A DNA stretch of 64,000 bases from Marinobacter goseongensis (GCF_023156235.1 NZ_JAKZAI010000008.1:124001-188000); one strand, 5' to 3'. Counted from the stretch's first letter, positions 17,358 through 26,628 are shown. Numbers and translations are program-made. Notes: a model not told the origin generated them from the sequence alone.

Positions 17358-20243
17358 TTATGCTGGCATAATCGAACACAGGGTGGCTTTGGTCTCTTGC
17401 ATCTGCGTGACCGAGTCATACCCGTATGTTTGAATCGTGTTGGTGGATTCGCCCAGGACGATGGGGTCGGCGCCCTTGGGGTACTTGTCCCTCAGGTCCT
17501 TGCCCTCCAGATGTCCGCCGAAGTGGAACGGCATGAAGGCCACGCCTTCGCCAACCCGCTCGGTGATCATGGCCTTCACCTTGATGCGCCCGCCTTCCGG
17601 GCCGGAAACCCAGACGTCCTCGCCGTCACGAATGTTCAGGTTGTTGGCGTCACGGGGATTCACCTCGATGAACATGTCCTGCTGCAGTTCCGCCAGCCAC
17701 GGGTTGGAACGGGTTTCGTCACCGCCACCCTCGTACTCGACCAGACGGCCAGAGGTCAGAATGATGGGGAAGTCCTTGCTGAAGTCCTTCTTCTGGATGG
17801 ACTCGTACAGGGTCGGGACGCGCCAGAAATGCTTGTCGGCGTAGGTCGGGTAATCCTCGACCAGATCGCGGCGGGTGGTGTAGAGCGGTTCGCGGTGAAC
17901 CGGCACCGGGTCCGGGAAGTTCCACACGATGGCGCGGGCCTTGGCGTTACCGAAGGGGGCGCATTCGTGCTTGATGGCCACCCGTTGTATGCCGCCGGAC
18001 AAATCCGTCTTCCAGTTGGTCTCGGGACCCGCAATGCCGTCAATGGTGGCACGTTCTTCCGCCGTCAGGTCCCCATCCCAGCCCAGATCCATCAGCATCT
18101 GCATGGTGAATTCCGGATAGCCGTCCTTGATATCGGAGTCTTTGGAGTACACGCCGTCTGCCAGGATATTCTGGCCGTTGTGCTCAACACCAAAGCGGGC
18201 GCGGAACGTCAGGCCGCCCTTGGACACCGGTACCGACATGTCGTACAGGTTCGGGGAACCCGGATGGTTCATCTCGGCGGTGCCCCAGCATGGCCACGGC
18301 ATGCCGTAGACATCGCCATCGCAGGGTCCGCCCGCCGCACGCAGTGTGGTTTTGTCGAAGTGGTGCTGATACGCCATGTGTTTCTTGATGCGCTCCGGCG
18401 ATTGTCCGGTATAGCCGATGGTCCACATGCCACGATTGAACTCGCGGGTAATGTCTTCGGTCACCGGAATGTCGCCCTCAAGGGCAATGTTGCGGAACAT
18501 GCGCTCGGTGAAGCCGAACTTGTCGGCAAACAGCTTGATGATTTCGTGATCGACCTTCGAGTCGAACAGTGGCTCGACGATCTTTTCACGCCACTGCAGT
18601 GAGCGGTTGGACGCGGTAACAGAACCGGAATTCTCGAACTGGGTGGTCGAGGGCAGCAGATAGGCCCCGTCTTTGCGATCGTGCAGCACGGCCGACACGG
18701 TCGGGAACGGGTCCACCACCACCAGAAGGTCCAGCTTTTCCATGGCTTCCTTCATCTCGAGCATGCGGGTCTGTGAGTTGGGCGCGTGGCCCCAGAGCAC
18801 CATGGCCCGGGTGTTGTCCGGCTGCTCCAGGTTTTCTTTCGCTTCCAGTACGCCATCGATCCAGCGGGATACGGGAATGCCCTTCTCGTTCATCATGGCG
18901 CGGGATTTACCATCCTTGTCCATGGTGGCAAAGCGACCCTTCAGCCAGTCCAGATCCTCTTCCCAGACCCGGGCCCAGTGCGCCCAGGAGCCCGCGGCAA
19001 GGCCATAGTATCCGGGCAGGGTATCGGCCAGTACGCCCAGGTCGGTGGCGCCCTGAACGTTGCAGTGACCCCGGAAGATGTTGGTGCCGCCGCCGGCGAC
19101 GCCCATGTTACCCAGTGCAAGCTGCAGCACGCAGTAGGCGCGGGTGTTGTTGTTGCCGTTGGTATGCTGGGTCCCCCCCATGCACCAGATTACGGTGCCC
19201 GGGCGGTTGTTGGCCAATGTGCGGGCAACGCGCTCCAGTTGCGCCCCCGGGGCGCCGGTAACCCGCTCGACTTCTTCCGGGTTCCAGCGCTTCACTTCCT
19301 CACGGATGTCCTCCATGCCGTACACGCGGGTGCGGATGAACTCGTTGTCTTCCCAGCCGTTTTCAAAAATATGCCACAACAGACCCCAGATCAGCGCAAC
19401 GTCTGACCCCGGACGGAAACGCACGAATTCGTCAGCATGGGCGGCGGTGCGGGTAAAACGCGGGTCGCAGACAATCAGCGGTGCGTTGTTCTGTTCCTTG
19501 GCTTTGAGAATGTGCAACAGCGACACCGGGTGTGCTTCTGCCGGGTTGCCCCCGATGAGGAAGATCGCCTTGGAGTTGTGGATGTCGTTGTACGAGTTGG
19601 TCATCGCACCGTAGCCCCAGGTGTTGGCGACACCGGCGACCGTGGTGGAGTGACAGATCCGCGCCTGGTGGTCAACGTTGTTGGTGCCCCAGTAACCGGC
19701 GAACTTGCGGAACAGGTAGGCCTGTTCATTGGAGAATTTCGCGCTTCCGAGCCAGTAGACCGAATCCGGGCCGCTCTCTTCGCGGATTTGCAACATCTTG
19801 TCGCCGACTTCGTTAATCGCCTGTTCCCAGGAAATCTTCTGCCACTGGCCGTCGACCATTTTCATCGGGTATTTCAGGCGACGCTCGTTGTGGGCGTGCT
19901 CACGCACGGCGGCACCCTTGGCGCAGTGGGCGCCCATATTGAAGGGGCTGTCCCAGCCCGGCTCCTGGCCCGTCCAGACACCATTCTGAACCTCGGCTTC
20001 AACCGTGCAGCCAACCGAACAGTGAGTGCACACTGACTTTCTGCGAACAACCTCGCCACCTTCCGTTGAAGGGGTTGCAGCCTTGACGCGCGTGGACGTC
20101 ATCGACAAAGCTGCCAGGCCACCGACGGTCACCCCTGAGGCAGCCAGAAAACCGCGTCGGTCCATCGTCTTTGCAGCGAGGGATGAAAGTAAAGATCCCG
20201 CACGGGAGCCTTTCGCTACCCCGTTGGTTTTCTTCCTTAACAT
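17358..20243 (-). CDS. fdhA: Formate dehydrogenase alpha (catalytic) subunit, Cys type, Tat exported
   Basis: 961 residues; oxidises formate to CO2 at a bis-MGD molybdenum or tungsten centre in the periplasm. The N-terminus carries a Tat signal, DRRGFLAASGVTVGG (residues 28-42). A [4Fe-4S] site is formed by Cys72, Cys75, Cys79 and Cys107. The metal ligand is Cys197 in ARICHSTTV, where the E. coli enzymes have selenocysteine, so no SECIS element is needed. Molybdopterin-binding motifs such as AEAHPVSLLHI and GGTQHTNGNNNTRA are seen. The operon continues with fdhB and fdhC. Tungstate-type transporters near by leave the metal open. Confidence 0.97.
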   Translation of the reverse strand: MLRKKTNGVAKGSRAGSLLSSLAAKTMDRRGFLAASGVTVGGLAALSMTSTRVKAATPSTEGGEVVRRKSVCTHCSVGCTVEAEVQNGVWTGQEPGWDSPFNMGAHCAKGAAVREHAHNERRLKYPMKMVDGQWQKISWEQAINEVGDKMLQIREESGPDSVYWLGSAKFSNEQAYLFRKFAGYWGTNNVDHQARICHSTTVAGVANTWGYGAMTNSYNDIHNSKAIFLIGGNPAEAHPVSLLHILKAKEQNNAPLIVCDPRFTRTAAHADEFVRFRPGSDVALIWGLLWHIFENGWEDNEFIRTRVYGMEDIREEVKRWNPEEVERVTGAPGAQLERVARTLANNRPGTVIWCMGGTQHTNGNNNTRAYCVLQLALGNMGVAGGGTNIFRGHCNVQGATDLGVLADTLPGYYGLAAGSWAHWARVWEEDLDWLKGRFATMDKDGKSRAMMNEKGIPVSRWIDGVLEAKENLEQPDNTRAMVLWGHAPNSQTRMLEMKEAMEKLDLLVVVDPFPTVSAVLHDRKDGAYLLPSTTQFENSGSVTASNRSLQWREKIVEPLFDSKVDHEIIKLFADKFGFTERMFRNIALEGDIPVTEDITREFNRGMWTIGYTGQSPERIKKHMAYQHHFDKTTLRAAGGPCDGDVYGMPWPCWGTAEMNHPGSPNLYDMSVPVSKGGLTFRARFGVEHNGQNILADGVYSKDSDIKDGYPEFTMQMLMDLGWDGDLTAEERATIDGIAGPETNWKTDLSGGIQRVAIKHECAPFGNAKARAIVWNFPDPVPVHREPLYTTRRDLVEDYPTYADKHFWRVPTLYESIQKKDFSKDFPIILTSGRLVEYEGGGDETRSNPWLAELQQDMFIEVNPRDANNLNIRDGEDVWVSGPEGGRIKVKAMITERVGEGVAFMPFHFGGHLEGKDLRDKYPKGADPIVLGESTNTIQTYGYDSVTQMQETKATLCSIMPA

Positions 20244-20330
20244 GTCACATACCTCTCTTTTTTTGTTCTCGTTCAGCCGGAAGTGCGGTCATTCAAGGGC
20301 CTTTCGCAACCTTGAACGACACACGCGTCC

Positions 20331-20522
20331 CTAGAAGCGAGCCGACTCGAAATATTTACGTGTGTGCTCCGTGTCACGCAGACCGCGGCTTTTCGGCGCA
20401 TCACTCTTGACGACCTCAGCTGCGGCGTTGGGTGCAACGGCCGCGGCCACGGCAGCGGGAACCGCCGTGGCCGCCAGCTGCAGGAACCTGCGCCGGCTGT
20501 TATCGCGTTTCGGGTGGTCCAT
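20331..20522 (-). CDS. Formate dehydrogenase region Tat-target peptide
   Basis: 63 residues. It has a short basic start with the twin-arginine motif SRRRFLQLA, a hydrophobic alanine-rich segment (about 15-35) and a polar C-terminal tail ending RKYFESARF. Size, motif and position match the small 'formate dehydrogenase region TAT target' proteins (TIGR02811) found just before fdhA in Shewanella and relatives. Function is unknown; it may help maturation or export of the alpha subunit. It lies between the TorD-like chaperone gene and fdhA. Confidence 0.85.
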   Translation of the reverse strand: MDHPKRDNSRRRFLQLAATAVPAAVAAAVAPNAAAEVVKSDAPKSRGLRDTEHTRKYFESARF

Positions 20523-20563
20523 TGGACACCTCCACCTTGGTATGGGGATCGGGTAGATCCCGG

Positions 20564-21175
20564 CTATTGAATTGCAAACGCGTCAGCCTCTATGGCCATG
20601 AAAGCTCGCCCGAGGGAGCCCACCGGGGCATAGAAAACCGCCGCTTGCGCTTTCTCCAGATCGGTAAAAAACAGGGCCGCCCACTTTGCCAGGTGCGCAT
20701 CGAAGAAGGCTTTCTGGGAGGGCAGCTCACTGTCGCAGGGGAACTCACCGGTGATGATGCCCGCCATGATTTCACACAGGGTGCCCATGTGATCTTCCGG
20801 CTCCTTGACGTCGTCATTGGCCTGGATACCGCGCGCCATCAGATCGCTGCGCAGTTCCGCCAGGGGCTTTTCATTGAGGAAACCGGTCAGGTAATAACTG
20901 GCATAGGGCAGCAACTCGCCGCGGCCAAGACCGACAAACAGGTTATTGAATTCGCGTTCGGCGTCGCCGGGGGCAGTGCGTTCTGCCAGTGCGGCCAGGT
21001 TCCGGGAGGCGGAACCCAAAGGGGTGTCGTCACCCTGCAAGGCGGCAAGCCCCTTGAGCAGCTCGCGTGACGGGGGGTTACCGAGCAGGGTGCCTAGCAA
21101 CTGGTACATCTGGGCGCGCGCCCGGTCTTCGTTGCTGACCGAGCGCGGGCACTGAACTTCAGCCGTGTTGGACAA
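20564..21175 (-). CDS. TorD/DmsD-family molecular chaperone for formate dehydrogenase
   Basis: 203 residues, all-helical, with family phrases RARAQMYQLLGTLLGNPPS, then EREFNNLFVGLGRGELLPYASYYLTGF and the EPEDHMGTLCEIMAGII helix. TorD-like chaperones bind the Tat signal of molybdoenzymes and hold them until the cofactor is inserted. Its place immediately upstream of the Tat-target peptide and fdhA makes FdhA the likely client. It is the third gene in the minus-strand operon that begins with the DUF3305 gene. Confidence 0.88.
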   Translation of the reverse strand: MSNTAEVQCPRSVSNEDRARAQMYQLLGTLLGNPPSRELLKGLAALQGDDTPLGSASRNLAALAERTAPGDAEREFNNLFVGLGRGELLPYASYYLTGFLNEKPLAELRSDLMARGIQANDDVKEPEDHMGTLCEIMAGIITGEFPCDSELPSQKAFFDAHLAKWAALFFTDLEKAQAAVFYAPVGSLGRAFMAIEADAFAIQ

Positions 21176-21269
21176 GGTGTCTCTCTCGTGTTGTTATTTT
21201 GTTTAAATTTTGTTCATTAATTTATAGCCCTGATCACACAGCCACGCAACAGAGATTCTGACTAACGGG

Positions 21270-21884
21270 CTAATAGTCAAAACGCATTCGTGGGCGATAG
21301 CGCGGCGGCGGCTCGGCCTCAGCGCGGGCCAGCGCGGGGTCCTCCTGGTCGGCGGCGGGGAGGGACCCGGCCGCGTTGTCCGGACCGGGCGTATCCACTT
21401 CTGCGGCGGCCATCTGGGGTGCGGGAGGTTCCGCCGGTTCGGGTGTCTGCTCTGCCGTCGGCGGTTCTTGCATTGGGTCGGGCCGGGCGCTTTTGTCGAT
21501 CAGTCCCTCGCCCACTTTGTAGAGCGTTTGCACGCCCTTGACGGCGGTGGCGGCGTCGGTGAAGTCTTCGTCGTAGTCATTCAGGCCGTCCAGCACCGCC
21601 AGCACCGGGTTGGATTTCCAGAGCGAGCGCAACGCCCGGCGCCGCAGCAGCTCGGGAATCTCCTTGCGCATGAACCCGGTAATGTCGGTGCCCAGTTCGA
21701 TGGCGTCCGGGTCGGGCAGGTCGTACTTTGCCAGCAATTCGTGCTCGGACAGGGTTTCGTTGACCGCGAGTTCCTGTTCGTCGGGCGGTACCGCGGTTTC
21801 AATGGTTGAGGAGGAAGCGGGTTCGGCCTCTTTGCTGGCTTCGGCCTTTTTGCGGGCCCAGCGCTGTAAGCGTGATTCGGCCAT
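21270..21884 (-). CDS. DUF3306 domain protein
   Basis: 204 residues. Conserved core about residues 1-125: SRLQRWARKKAEA at the start and LLAKYDLPDPDAIELGTDITGFMRKEIPELLRRRALRSLWKSNPVLAVLDGLNDYDEDF. The C-terminal part is Pro/Ala/Glu rich and low complexity. DUF3306 is a hallmark of proteobacterial fdh clusters and travels with DUF3305, as it does here; its molecular job is unknown. Its ATG shares a base with the DUF3305 stop (TGATG). Confidence 0.85.
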   Translation of the reverse strand: MAESRLQRWARKKAEASKEAEPASSSTIETAVPPDEQELAVNETLSEHELLAKYDLPDPDAIELGTDITGFMRKEIPELLRRRALRSLWKSNPVLAVLDGLNDYDEDFTDAATAVKGVQTLYKVGEGLIDKSARPDPMQEPPTAEQTPEPAEPPAPQMAAAEVDTPGPDNAAGSLPAADQEDPALARAEAEPPPRYRPRMRFDY

Positions 21885-22462
21885 CAGTGCACTCTCGGTT
21901 TCTTGATATTGGACGGAGCCCGGAACACATCGCTTTCCTGGCGAATGCGGGCGTCGCCCTTGCCGTCTTCTATGCCGTCCACGCGGTGCTTGTCGCGACG
22001 GCGCTTCTTGAAGGGCTCCTCGATGTAGTGCATGTCGACGAATTCTTTGATCCAGGCCGCCAGGGATTCCGGAATCGGCACCGCCTCGACGATGCTCTCG
22101 CCACTGTCGAGCGCGTCCTGAGCTTCATAGGCACTGGCGGTGATGGCGCTGACGAACCAGCCGGAGGGGGAGCGGCGGGTTTCATCCCGATCCATGATGA
22201 TCCACACCGAGGGCGTGGCCATATTCAACGAGACCAGGTAGGACTCCACGTCAGCACGGAACAGTTCCATGGCCACGGTGCCGGCGTGGTAATCCACCAC
22301 GTCGCCGTCGCGCACCATTTCTTTCCAGAACGCCTCCGGGGCGCCCGGAACCACCGCGACGGGTTTCCAGATATCCCGCGCCCATCGGGTCACGCCCGGC
22401 GCGCGGCGAACAACGGCACCCACGAGTAACTCTCGTTTCCAACTCTCTGTGCGACGGGTCAT
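21884..22462 (-). CDS. DUF3305 domain protein
   Basis: 192 residues from the ATG with AAAAAGAGAG just upstream; the longer frame to 22546 has no support. The conserved block WARDIWKPVAVVPGAPE is followed by VDYHAGTVAMELFRADVESYLVSLNMATPSVWIIMD, then the variable C-terminus. DUF3305 proteins occur only with fdh genes and DUF3306 partners; exact function is unknown, but a role in fdh maturation or assembly is likely. It begins the long minus-strand fdh operon and is divergent from the polyferredoxin gene. Confidence 0.85.
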   Translation of the reverse strand: MTRRTESWKRELLVGAVVRRAPGVTRWARDIWKPVAVVPGAPEAFWKEMVRDGDVVDYHAGTVAMELFRADVESYLVSLNMATPSVWIIMDRDETRRSPSGWFVSAITASAYEAQDALDSGESIVEAVPIPESLAAWIKEFVDMHYIEEPFKKRRRDKHRVDGIEDGKGDARIRQESDVFRAPSNIKKPRVH

Positions 22463-22505
22463 GGCAACTCTCTTTTTATTTGAAGCTAGCAGACGGCTAA
22501 CAATT

Positions 22506-22529
22506 ATCCAATCATCCAATTGTCCAATG
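22506..22529. repeat. Three tandem 8-bp repeats in the divergent fdh promoter
   Basis: ATCCAATC, ATCCAATT and GTCCAATG follow each other without gaps, giving TCCAAT every 8 bp. They lie in the 138-bp gap between the divergent DUF3305 and polyferredoxin genes, which suggests a site for a regulator of the whole formate block. No known motif is assigned. Confidence 0.45.
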
Positions 22530-22600
22530 CCGAACCGCTGTGGCATGCTCGAAAGCAGGCTGTATCAAAACCGTATACGTATAAAAATAACGAAAAGAGT

Positions 22601-24589
22601 ATGACCCTGATGACATCACCTAAAACCCTACTGTTATGCACCTGCGACAAATCCCAGTCCATTGATTCGGCGGCACTGCAGGCGGCCGCAGGCGCTGAGC
22701 AGGTGGTCGTTGTGGATCAGCTCTGTGGCTCAGAGATGCGTACGGCCGCCGAACACCTGAGCGGCCGCCACGACGTGCTCATCGCCTGTGGCCAGCAGGC
22801 CGCTCTGTTCGAGCGTCTGGGCGAGGACGTCTACGCGGAAACTCAGCAGGCCGCACCCCTGGCGACCATCGACATCCGTGATCGCGCCGGCTGGAGCGCG
22901 CCCGGGGCGAAACCGCAGCGCCTGCATGCCAAGCAGGCCGCGCTGGTTGCCGCAGCCCAACTGCCGGCGCCGATGGCACCTGCGAAAACCATTCAGTCGG
23001 CCGGGGTGTGTTGCATTGTTGGTCCCACCGAGCAGGCGGTCAGAATGGCGGAACTGGTGGGGGACGAACTCGGCGTCACCTGCATCGTTAATGATGCCGG
23101 ACCGGTACAGCTGCCCTCCGCCAACTATGACATGGCCCGGGGTGAGTTAACCGCCGCCCGGGGCGCGTTGGGCAACTTCCGGCTGGAATTTGCCCGGTTG
23201 CAACCGCTCAATCCGGCTGGCCGTGGCGCCCTCGGGTACGGTGAGGTCCAGGTCTCTGCCCGTAGCGAATGTGATGTTTTCATCGACCTGCGCGGCGGTG
23301 AGCCGGCGTTTCCCAGTTATCAGAAACGCAACGGCTATTTCTGGGCCGACCCTGCAAAAACCGGAGAGCTGGAGCGGATTGCGCTGACCGCCAGGGAGCG
23401 GGTGGGTGAGTTCGAAAAAACCGTGTACTTCCGGCTGGAGACCTCGCTGTGCGCGCACTCACGCGCCAACCAAAGCGGCTGTACCCGTTGCCTGGACGTC
23501 TGCCCCACGAAGGCGATTTTCTCCATGGGCGATCACATCGAGATCGATTCGGATATCTGTGCCGGTTGCGGCTCCTGCGCCGCGGTGTGCCCGACCTCTG
23601 CGGTAACCATGACTGAAACCCCGTTCGAGGCCCTGACCCAGGTCATGGATGTCATGGCCCGGGTCTATCGCGAACATGCCGGCGAGGCTCCGCGCCTGGT
23701 GTTCCATACCCTGGGTGCGGGCGGTGACGCCATCGCCCGGTTGGCCCGCTACGGCGACGGGTTGGCAGACGATCTGGTGCCGCTGGGGCTGGAGCACGTT
23801 GACCGTGTCGGCCACGCCGAGATCATGGCTGCGTTCGGTGCCGGTTACGCCGAAGTGCTGATCCTGGCGGACAGTGACACTGACCGTGAAGCCGTGACCG
23901 CCGAAGTGGAACTGGCCCGCGCCATGCTCATTGGTACCCACAACGCGCCCGACCGGGTGCGGGTGATCGCGGCCGACGAACTCAGTGCCGCCGGCGACAA
24001 TGCTGGGCGGGTGAGTGATCCGGTACTGCTGGTGGGCGGCCGTCGTGACATTACGCGGGTGACCGTCAGTGCCATGGCCGACCGCATCGACACGCCCATT
24101 CCTCTGCCCGCAGGCGCGCCTTACGGCGCCATCGAAATCAACTCCGACAAGTGCACGCTCTGTCTGGCCTGTGTCTCCTTGTGCCCGACCGGTGCTCTTG
24201 GCGATCACCCGGACCGCCCGGAGGTTCAGTTCACCGAAAATGCCTGCGTGCAGTGTGGCGTTTGCGAGAGCACCTGCCCGGAGACCGCCATCACGCTGGT
24301 GCCTCAGCTGGATGTGTCGAAAGCCGCCCTGAGTGCCCGCGCACTGCATGGTGAGGAGCCGTTTGAATGCATCAAGTGCGGTACGCCGTTTGGCGTGGCC
24401 AGTACCATTAACCGGATTATCGAAAAGCTCGAAAACCAGCACTGGATGTACACCAGGTCGGATAATGTCCAGCTCATCAAAATGTGTGACGACTGTCGCG
24501 TGAAATCCCAGTTCCACGGGGAAAACTCGCCCATGGCGGGAGGTGAGCGTCCTCGCGTTCGCACCAGCGACGACTACCTCGACAGCTAA
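22601..24589 (+). CDS. Polyferredoxin-type 4Fe-4S protein of the fdh accessory operon
   Basis: 662 residues from the ATG at 22601, since the upstream open stretch is poorly coding. Four [4Fe-4S] ferredoxin motifs are visible in two pairs: CTRCLDVCPTKAIF with CAGCGSCAAVCPTSAV (about residues 295-335), and CTLCLACVSLCPTGAL with CVQCGVCESTCPETAI (about 520-570). A Rossmann-like N-terminal region begins LLLCTCDKSQSIDSAALQ and contains VCCIVGPTEQ. A late CIKCGTPF...CDDC motif may be a zinc or iron knuckle. Similar proteins accompany fdh in Shewanella. Role in electron supply or Fe-S delivery to formate dehydrogenase is inferred. First gene of a four-gene plus-strand operon. Confidence 0.85.
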   Translation: MTLMTSPKTLLLCTCDKSQSIDSAALQAAAGAEQVVVVDQLCGSEMRTAAEHLSGRHDVLIACGQQAALFERLGEDVYAETQQAAPLATIDIRDRAGWSAPGAKPQRLHAKQAALVAAAQLPAPMAPAKTIQSAGVCCIVGPTEQAVRMAELVGDELGVTCIVNDAGPVQLPSANYDMARGELTAARGALGNFRLEFARLQPLNPAGRGALGYGEVQVSARSECDVFIDLRGGEPAFPSYQKRNGYFWADPAKTGELERIALTARERVGEFEKTVYFRLETSLCAHSRANQSGCTRCLDVCPTKAIFSMGDHIEIDSDICAGCGSCAAVCPTSAVTMTETPFEALTQVMDVMARVYREHAGEAPRLVFHTLGAGGDAIARLARYGDGLADDLVPLGLEHVDRVGHAEIMAAFGAGYAEVLILADSDTDREAVTAEVELARAMLIGTHNAPDRVRVIAADELSAAGDNAGRVSDPVLLVGGRRDITRVTVSAMADRIDTPIPLPAGAPYGAIEINSDKCTLCLACVSLCPTGALGDHPDRPEVQFTENACVQCGVCESTCPETAITLVPQLDVSKAALSARALHGEEPFECIKCGTPFGVASTINRIIEKLENQHWMYTRSDNVQLIKMCDDCRVKSQFHGENSPMAGGERPRVRTSDDYLDS

Positions 24590-24608
24590 CAACCAAACAG
24601 GACATCAC

Positions 24609-25454
24609 ATGGTTCAGTACGTTAACGCCGATAAAAGCAATCTGATCGGCACTGATGCGCCCCGGCCGCAGGACAAGAACCCGAAGGGCATTGCCCGCAT
24701 CATTGCCATTGCCTCCGGTAAAGGCGGGGTCGGCAAATCCACGGTCGCCTCCAATCTGGCGGTTGCGCTGGCCTCGAAAGGGCTGAAAGTGGGCCTGCTG
24801 GATGCCGACGTCTATGGCCCCAGCCAGCCTCGCATGCTGGGCGTGTCCGGTCGCCCGTCCAGTCCCGACGGGCACACCATCCTGCCGTTGCGCAATCACG
24901 GCGTGACCCTGATGTCTCTGGGCCTGATGGCGCCGGATGACGAGGCCATCGTGTGGCGCGGGCCCATGCTGATGGGCGCTCTGGAACAGATGATGAACCA
25001 GGTGGACTGGGGCCGGCTGGACGTGCTGCTGGTGGACCTGCCCCCGGGTACCGGTGATGTCCAGATGACCCTGAGCCAGAAGTTCTTCGTGGCCGGCGCC
25101 GTTGTGGTCTCCACCCCCCAGGACATTGCGCTGATGGACGCGCGCAAGGGCATTGATATGTTCAACCGGATGGAGGTGCCGCTGTTTGGCATTATAGAGA
25201 ACATGGCTTCGTTCATCTGCGACGGTTGCGGGAAAGAACACCATCCCTTTGGATCCGGTGGCGCCCGGGCTGAAGCCGAAAAGCTGGGGGCCCCGTTCCT
25301 GGGGGAAATTCCTCTCGACCTGGATATCCGGATCGGGTCGGACGGCGGCGTACCTATTGTGGTGTCGAAGCCTGATAGCCCTCAGTCCCGGTCTTTCCAG
25401 CGTATCGCCGATGACATTATTGCCTCTGACGTCTACGCACAGGCGATCCTATGA
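24609..25454 (+). CDS. Mrp/NBP35-family P-loop ATPase
   Basis: 281 residues. The deviant Walker A motif SGKGGVGKST (about residues 36-45), VYGPSQPRMLG, the LLVDLPPGTGD Walker B stretch, and FICDGCGKEHHPFG with the CxxC used to hold a bridging [4Fe-4S] cluster are all seen. The group assembles or delivers Fe-S clusters (ApbC/Mrp). The ATG has a poor upstream Shine-Dalgarno (GGACATCAC), but the N-terminus fits the family. Overlap with the next gene is ATGA. In this operon it is likely a dedicated Fe-S loader for the fdh subunits. Confidence 0.93.
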   Translation: MVQYVNADKSNLIGTDAPRPQDKNPKGIARIIAIASGKGGVGKSTVASNLAVALASKGLKVGLLDADVYGPSQPRMLGVSGRPSSPDGHTILPLRNHGVTLMSLGLMAPDDEAIVWRGPMLMGALEQMMNQVDWGRLDVLLVDLPPGTGDVQMTLSQKFFVAGAVVVSTPQDIALMDARKGIDMFNRMEVPLFGIIENMASFICDGCGKEHHPFGSGGARAEAEKLGAPFLGEIPLDLDIRIGSDGGVPIVVSKPDSPQSRSFQRIADDIIASDVYAQAIL

Positions 25455-26155
25455 TGGAGTCACCTCAGTTTCCGCCGCTGCTCTCGGGTGAAGTGGTACC
25501 CAGGCACACCGACCCGTTCGACAAGGCCGTCAGCCGAGCCATTGCCGGGGTGGATTCCGGCACGGTGTTCTACTCGGAGAAGGGCGACACCCTGCGCGCT
25601 GCCCTGGTGCTGGCGCCGGAAACGCCGCTGGAGGACGCGATTCTGGCGGTCTACGTGGCGCAGATCGGTCTCGCCGAGAGTCTGGGCGCACTGGCACCTC
25701 CGGAAGTGCCCGTGCACTTTCAATGGCCCGATCGCATCAAGGTCAATGGCGCGGTCTGCGGTGGTGTGCGTTTTGCCGCGGATGTATCAGACCCGGCCGC
25801 GACGCCCAACTGGCTGGTGATCGGCATCGATGTGCCCTTTCTTCCCGCCAGCGACGAGCCGGGCGAAAACCCGAACCAGACCTGCCTGATAGAAGAAGGT
25901 TGTGGCGAGATTCAGCCCATGGCACTGCTTGAGAGCTGGTCCAAGCACACCCTGTTGTGGCTGACCTATTTCATGGACAGCGGGTTCGAGCGCGTGCACA
26001 GCGAATGGCGGCCCCGCTGCGACACCCTCGGCAAGGAGATTGACCAGCCCCGGCCCGGGCTCTTTGTCGGGTTGGATGAAAAAGGCCGGATGCTGTTGCG
26101 CCGGGATGTGATGACCGAAACAGTGAGTTTGATCGAATTCGCGGAGCGTGTATGA
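25451..26155 (+). CDS. Biotin/lipoate-protein ligase-like protein in fdh operon
   Basis: 234 residues. Part of the ligase fold is suggested by ESLGALAPPEVPVHFQWPDRIKVNGAVCGGVRF, which echoes the (K)WPND and NG-KxxG motifs of BirA/LplA-type ligases, and by WLVIGIDVPFLP. It lacks the GRGRRGR adenylate-binding loop of BirA in what I can see, so activity is uncertain. Homologues are annotated 'biotin/lipoate-protein ligase family protein' in fdh clusters. Its ATG overlaps the Mrp stop, and its stop overlaps the next ATG (both ATGA). Confidence 0.65.
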   Translation: MMESPQFPPLLSGEVVPRHTDPFDKAVSRAIAGVDSGTVFYSEKGDTLRAALVLAPETPLEDAILAVYVAQIGLAESLGALAPPEVPVHFQWPDRIKVNGAVCGGVRFAADVSDPAATPNWLVIGIDVPFLPASDEPGENPNQTCLIEEGCGEIQPMALLESWSKHTLLWLTYFMDSGFERVHSEWRPRCDTLGKEIDQPRPGLFVGLDEKGRMLLRRDVMTETVSLIEFAERV

Positions 26156-26628
26156 AACTGGCCCGAACCCTGAGACTGGACATATCCGACGACAACGTAT
26201 TTGAGCGCCCGGCGCCCAGTGGTGAGTGGGCCATATCGGGCGGATTCGAGTTCTCCAACTGGACCGAAGCGGATCTGAAGGGTAAGGCCCGCCAGGCCTT
26301 CAGCAACGGCTGGTACAGCATCGAGTCGGCTGGGCGCGCCAGTTTTGTCGGTGTGTGCGACATCACCGAAGCGGAACTCGAGCGGTTGCGGCAGACGCTG
26401 GCGCAGACGTTTGTGGACCGCTATGGCGCGCCGGATATCGACGCCGCCTATCCGGTGGCCTGTGAAGAAATCGATCAGATGCGCAGTATGTGCGAGGACT
26501 TCGAAGACAACACCTTGCTGATGGTCAGCCGCACGCTGACCGGTTTGGGGGTGGAGGAAACCTATCGCTCCCGCGCGCCGCAGGATGCCTCGCTGGAAGC
26601 CTTCGCCGTGCATGGCAGTGTGGAATGA
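26152..26628 (+). CDS. DUF6505-like protein in fdh operon
   Basis: 158 residues, no known catalytic motif. It starts MKLARTLRLDISDDNVFERPAPSGEWAISGGFEF and has repeated acidic helices. A similar protein accompanies the ligase-like gene in other formate dehydrogenase clusters, where it has been given the DUF6505 name; the family call is from memory and not verified. It is translationally coupled to the preceding gene by ATGA and its stop abuts the converging moeA stop with no gap. It is the last gene of the four-gene operon. Confidence 0.65.
   Translation: MKLARTLRLDISDDNVFERPAPSGEWAISGGFEFSNWTEADLKGKARQAFSNGWYSIESAGRASFVGVCDITEAELERLRQTLAQTFVDRYGAPDIDAAYPVACEEIDQMRSMCEDFEDNTLLMVSRTLTGLGVEETYRSRAPQDASLEAFAVHGSVE

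Noticed and set aside
17157..18602. 481-residue plus-strand open frame across fdhA and fdhB
   Set aside because: Antisense shadow of the fdhA/fdhB coding frames in GC-rich DNA; no motif.
17358..20243. Selenocysteine (TGA) in formate dehydrogenase
   Set aside because: The frame is continuous and Cys197 (RICHST) stands at the metal-ligand position, so no Sec is needed.
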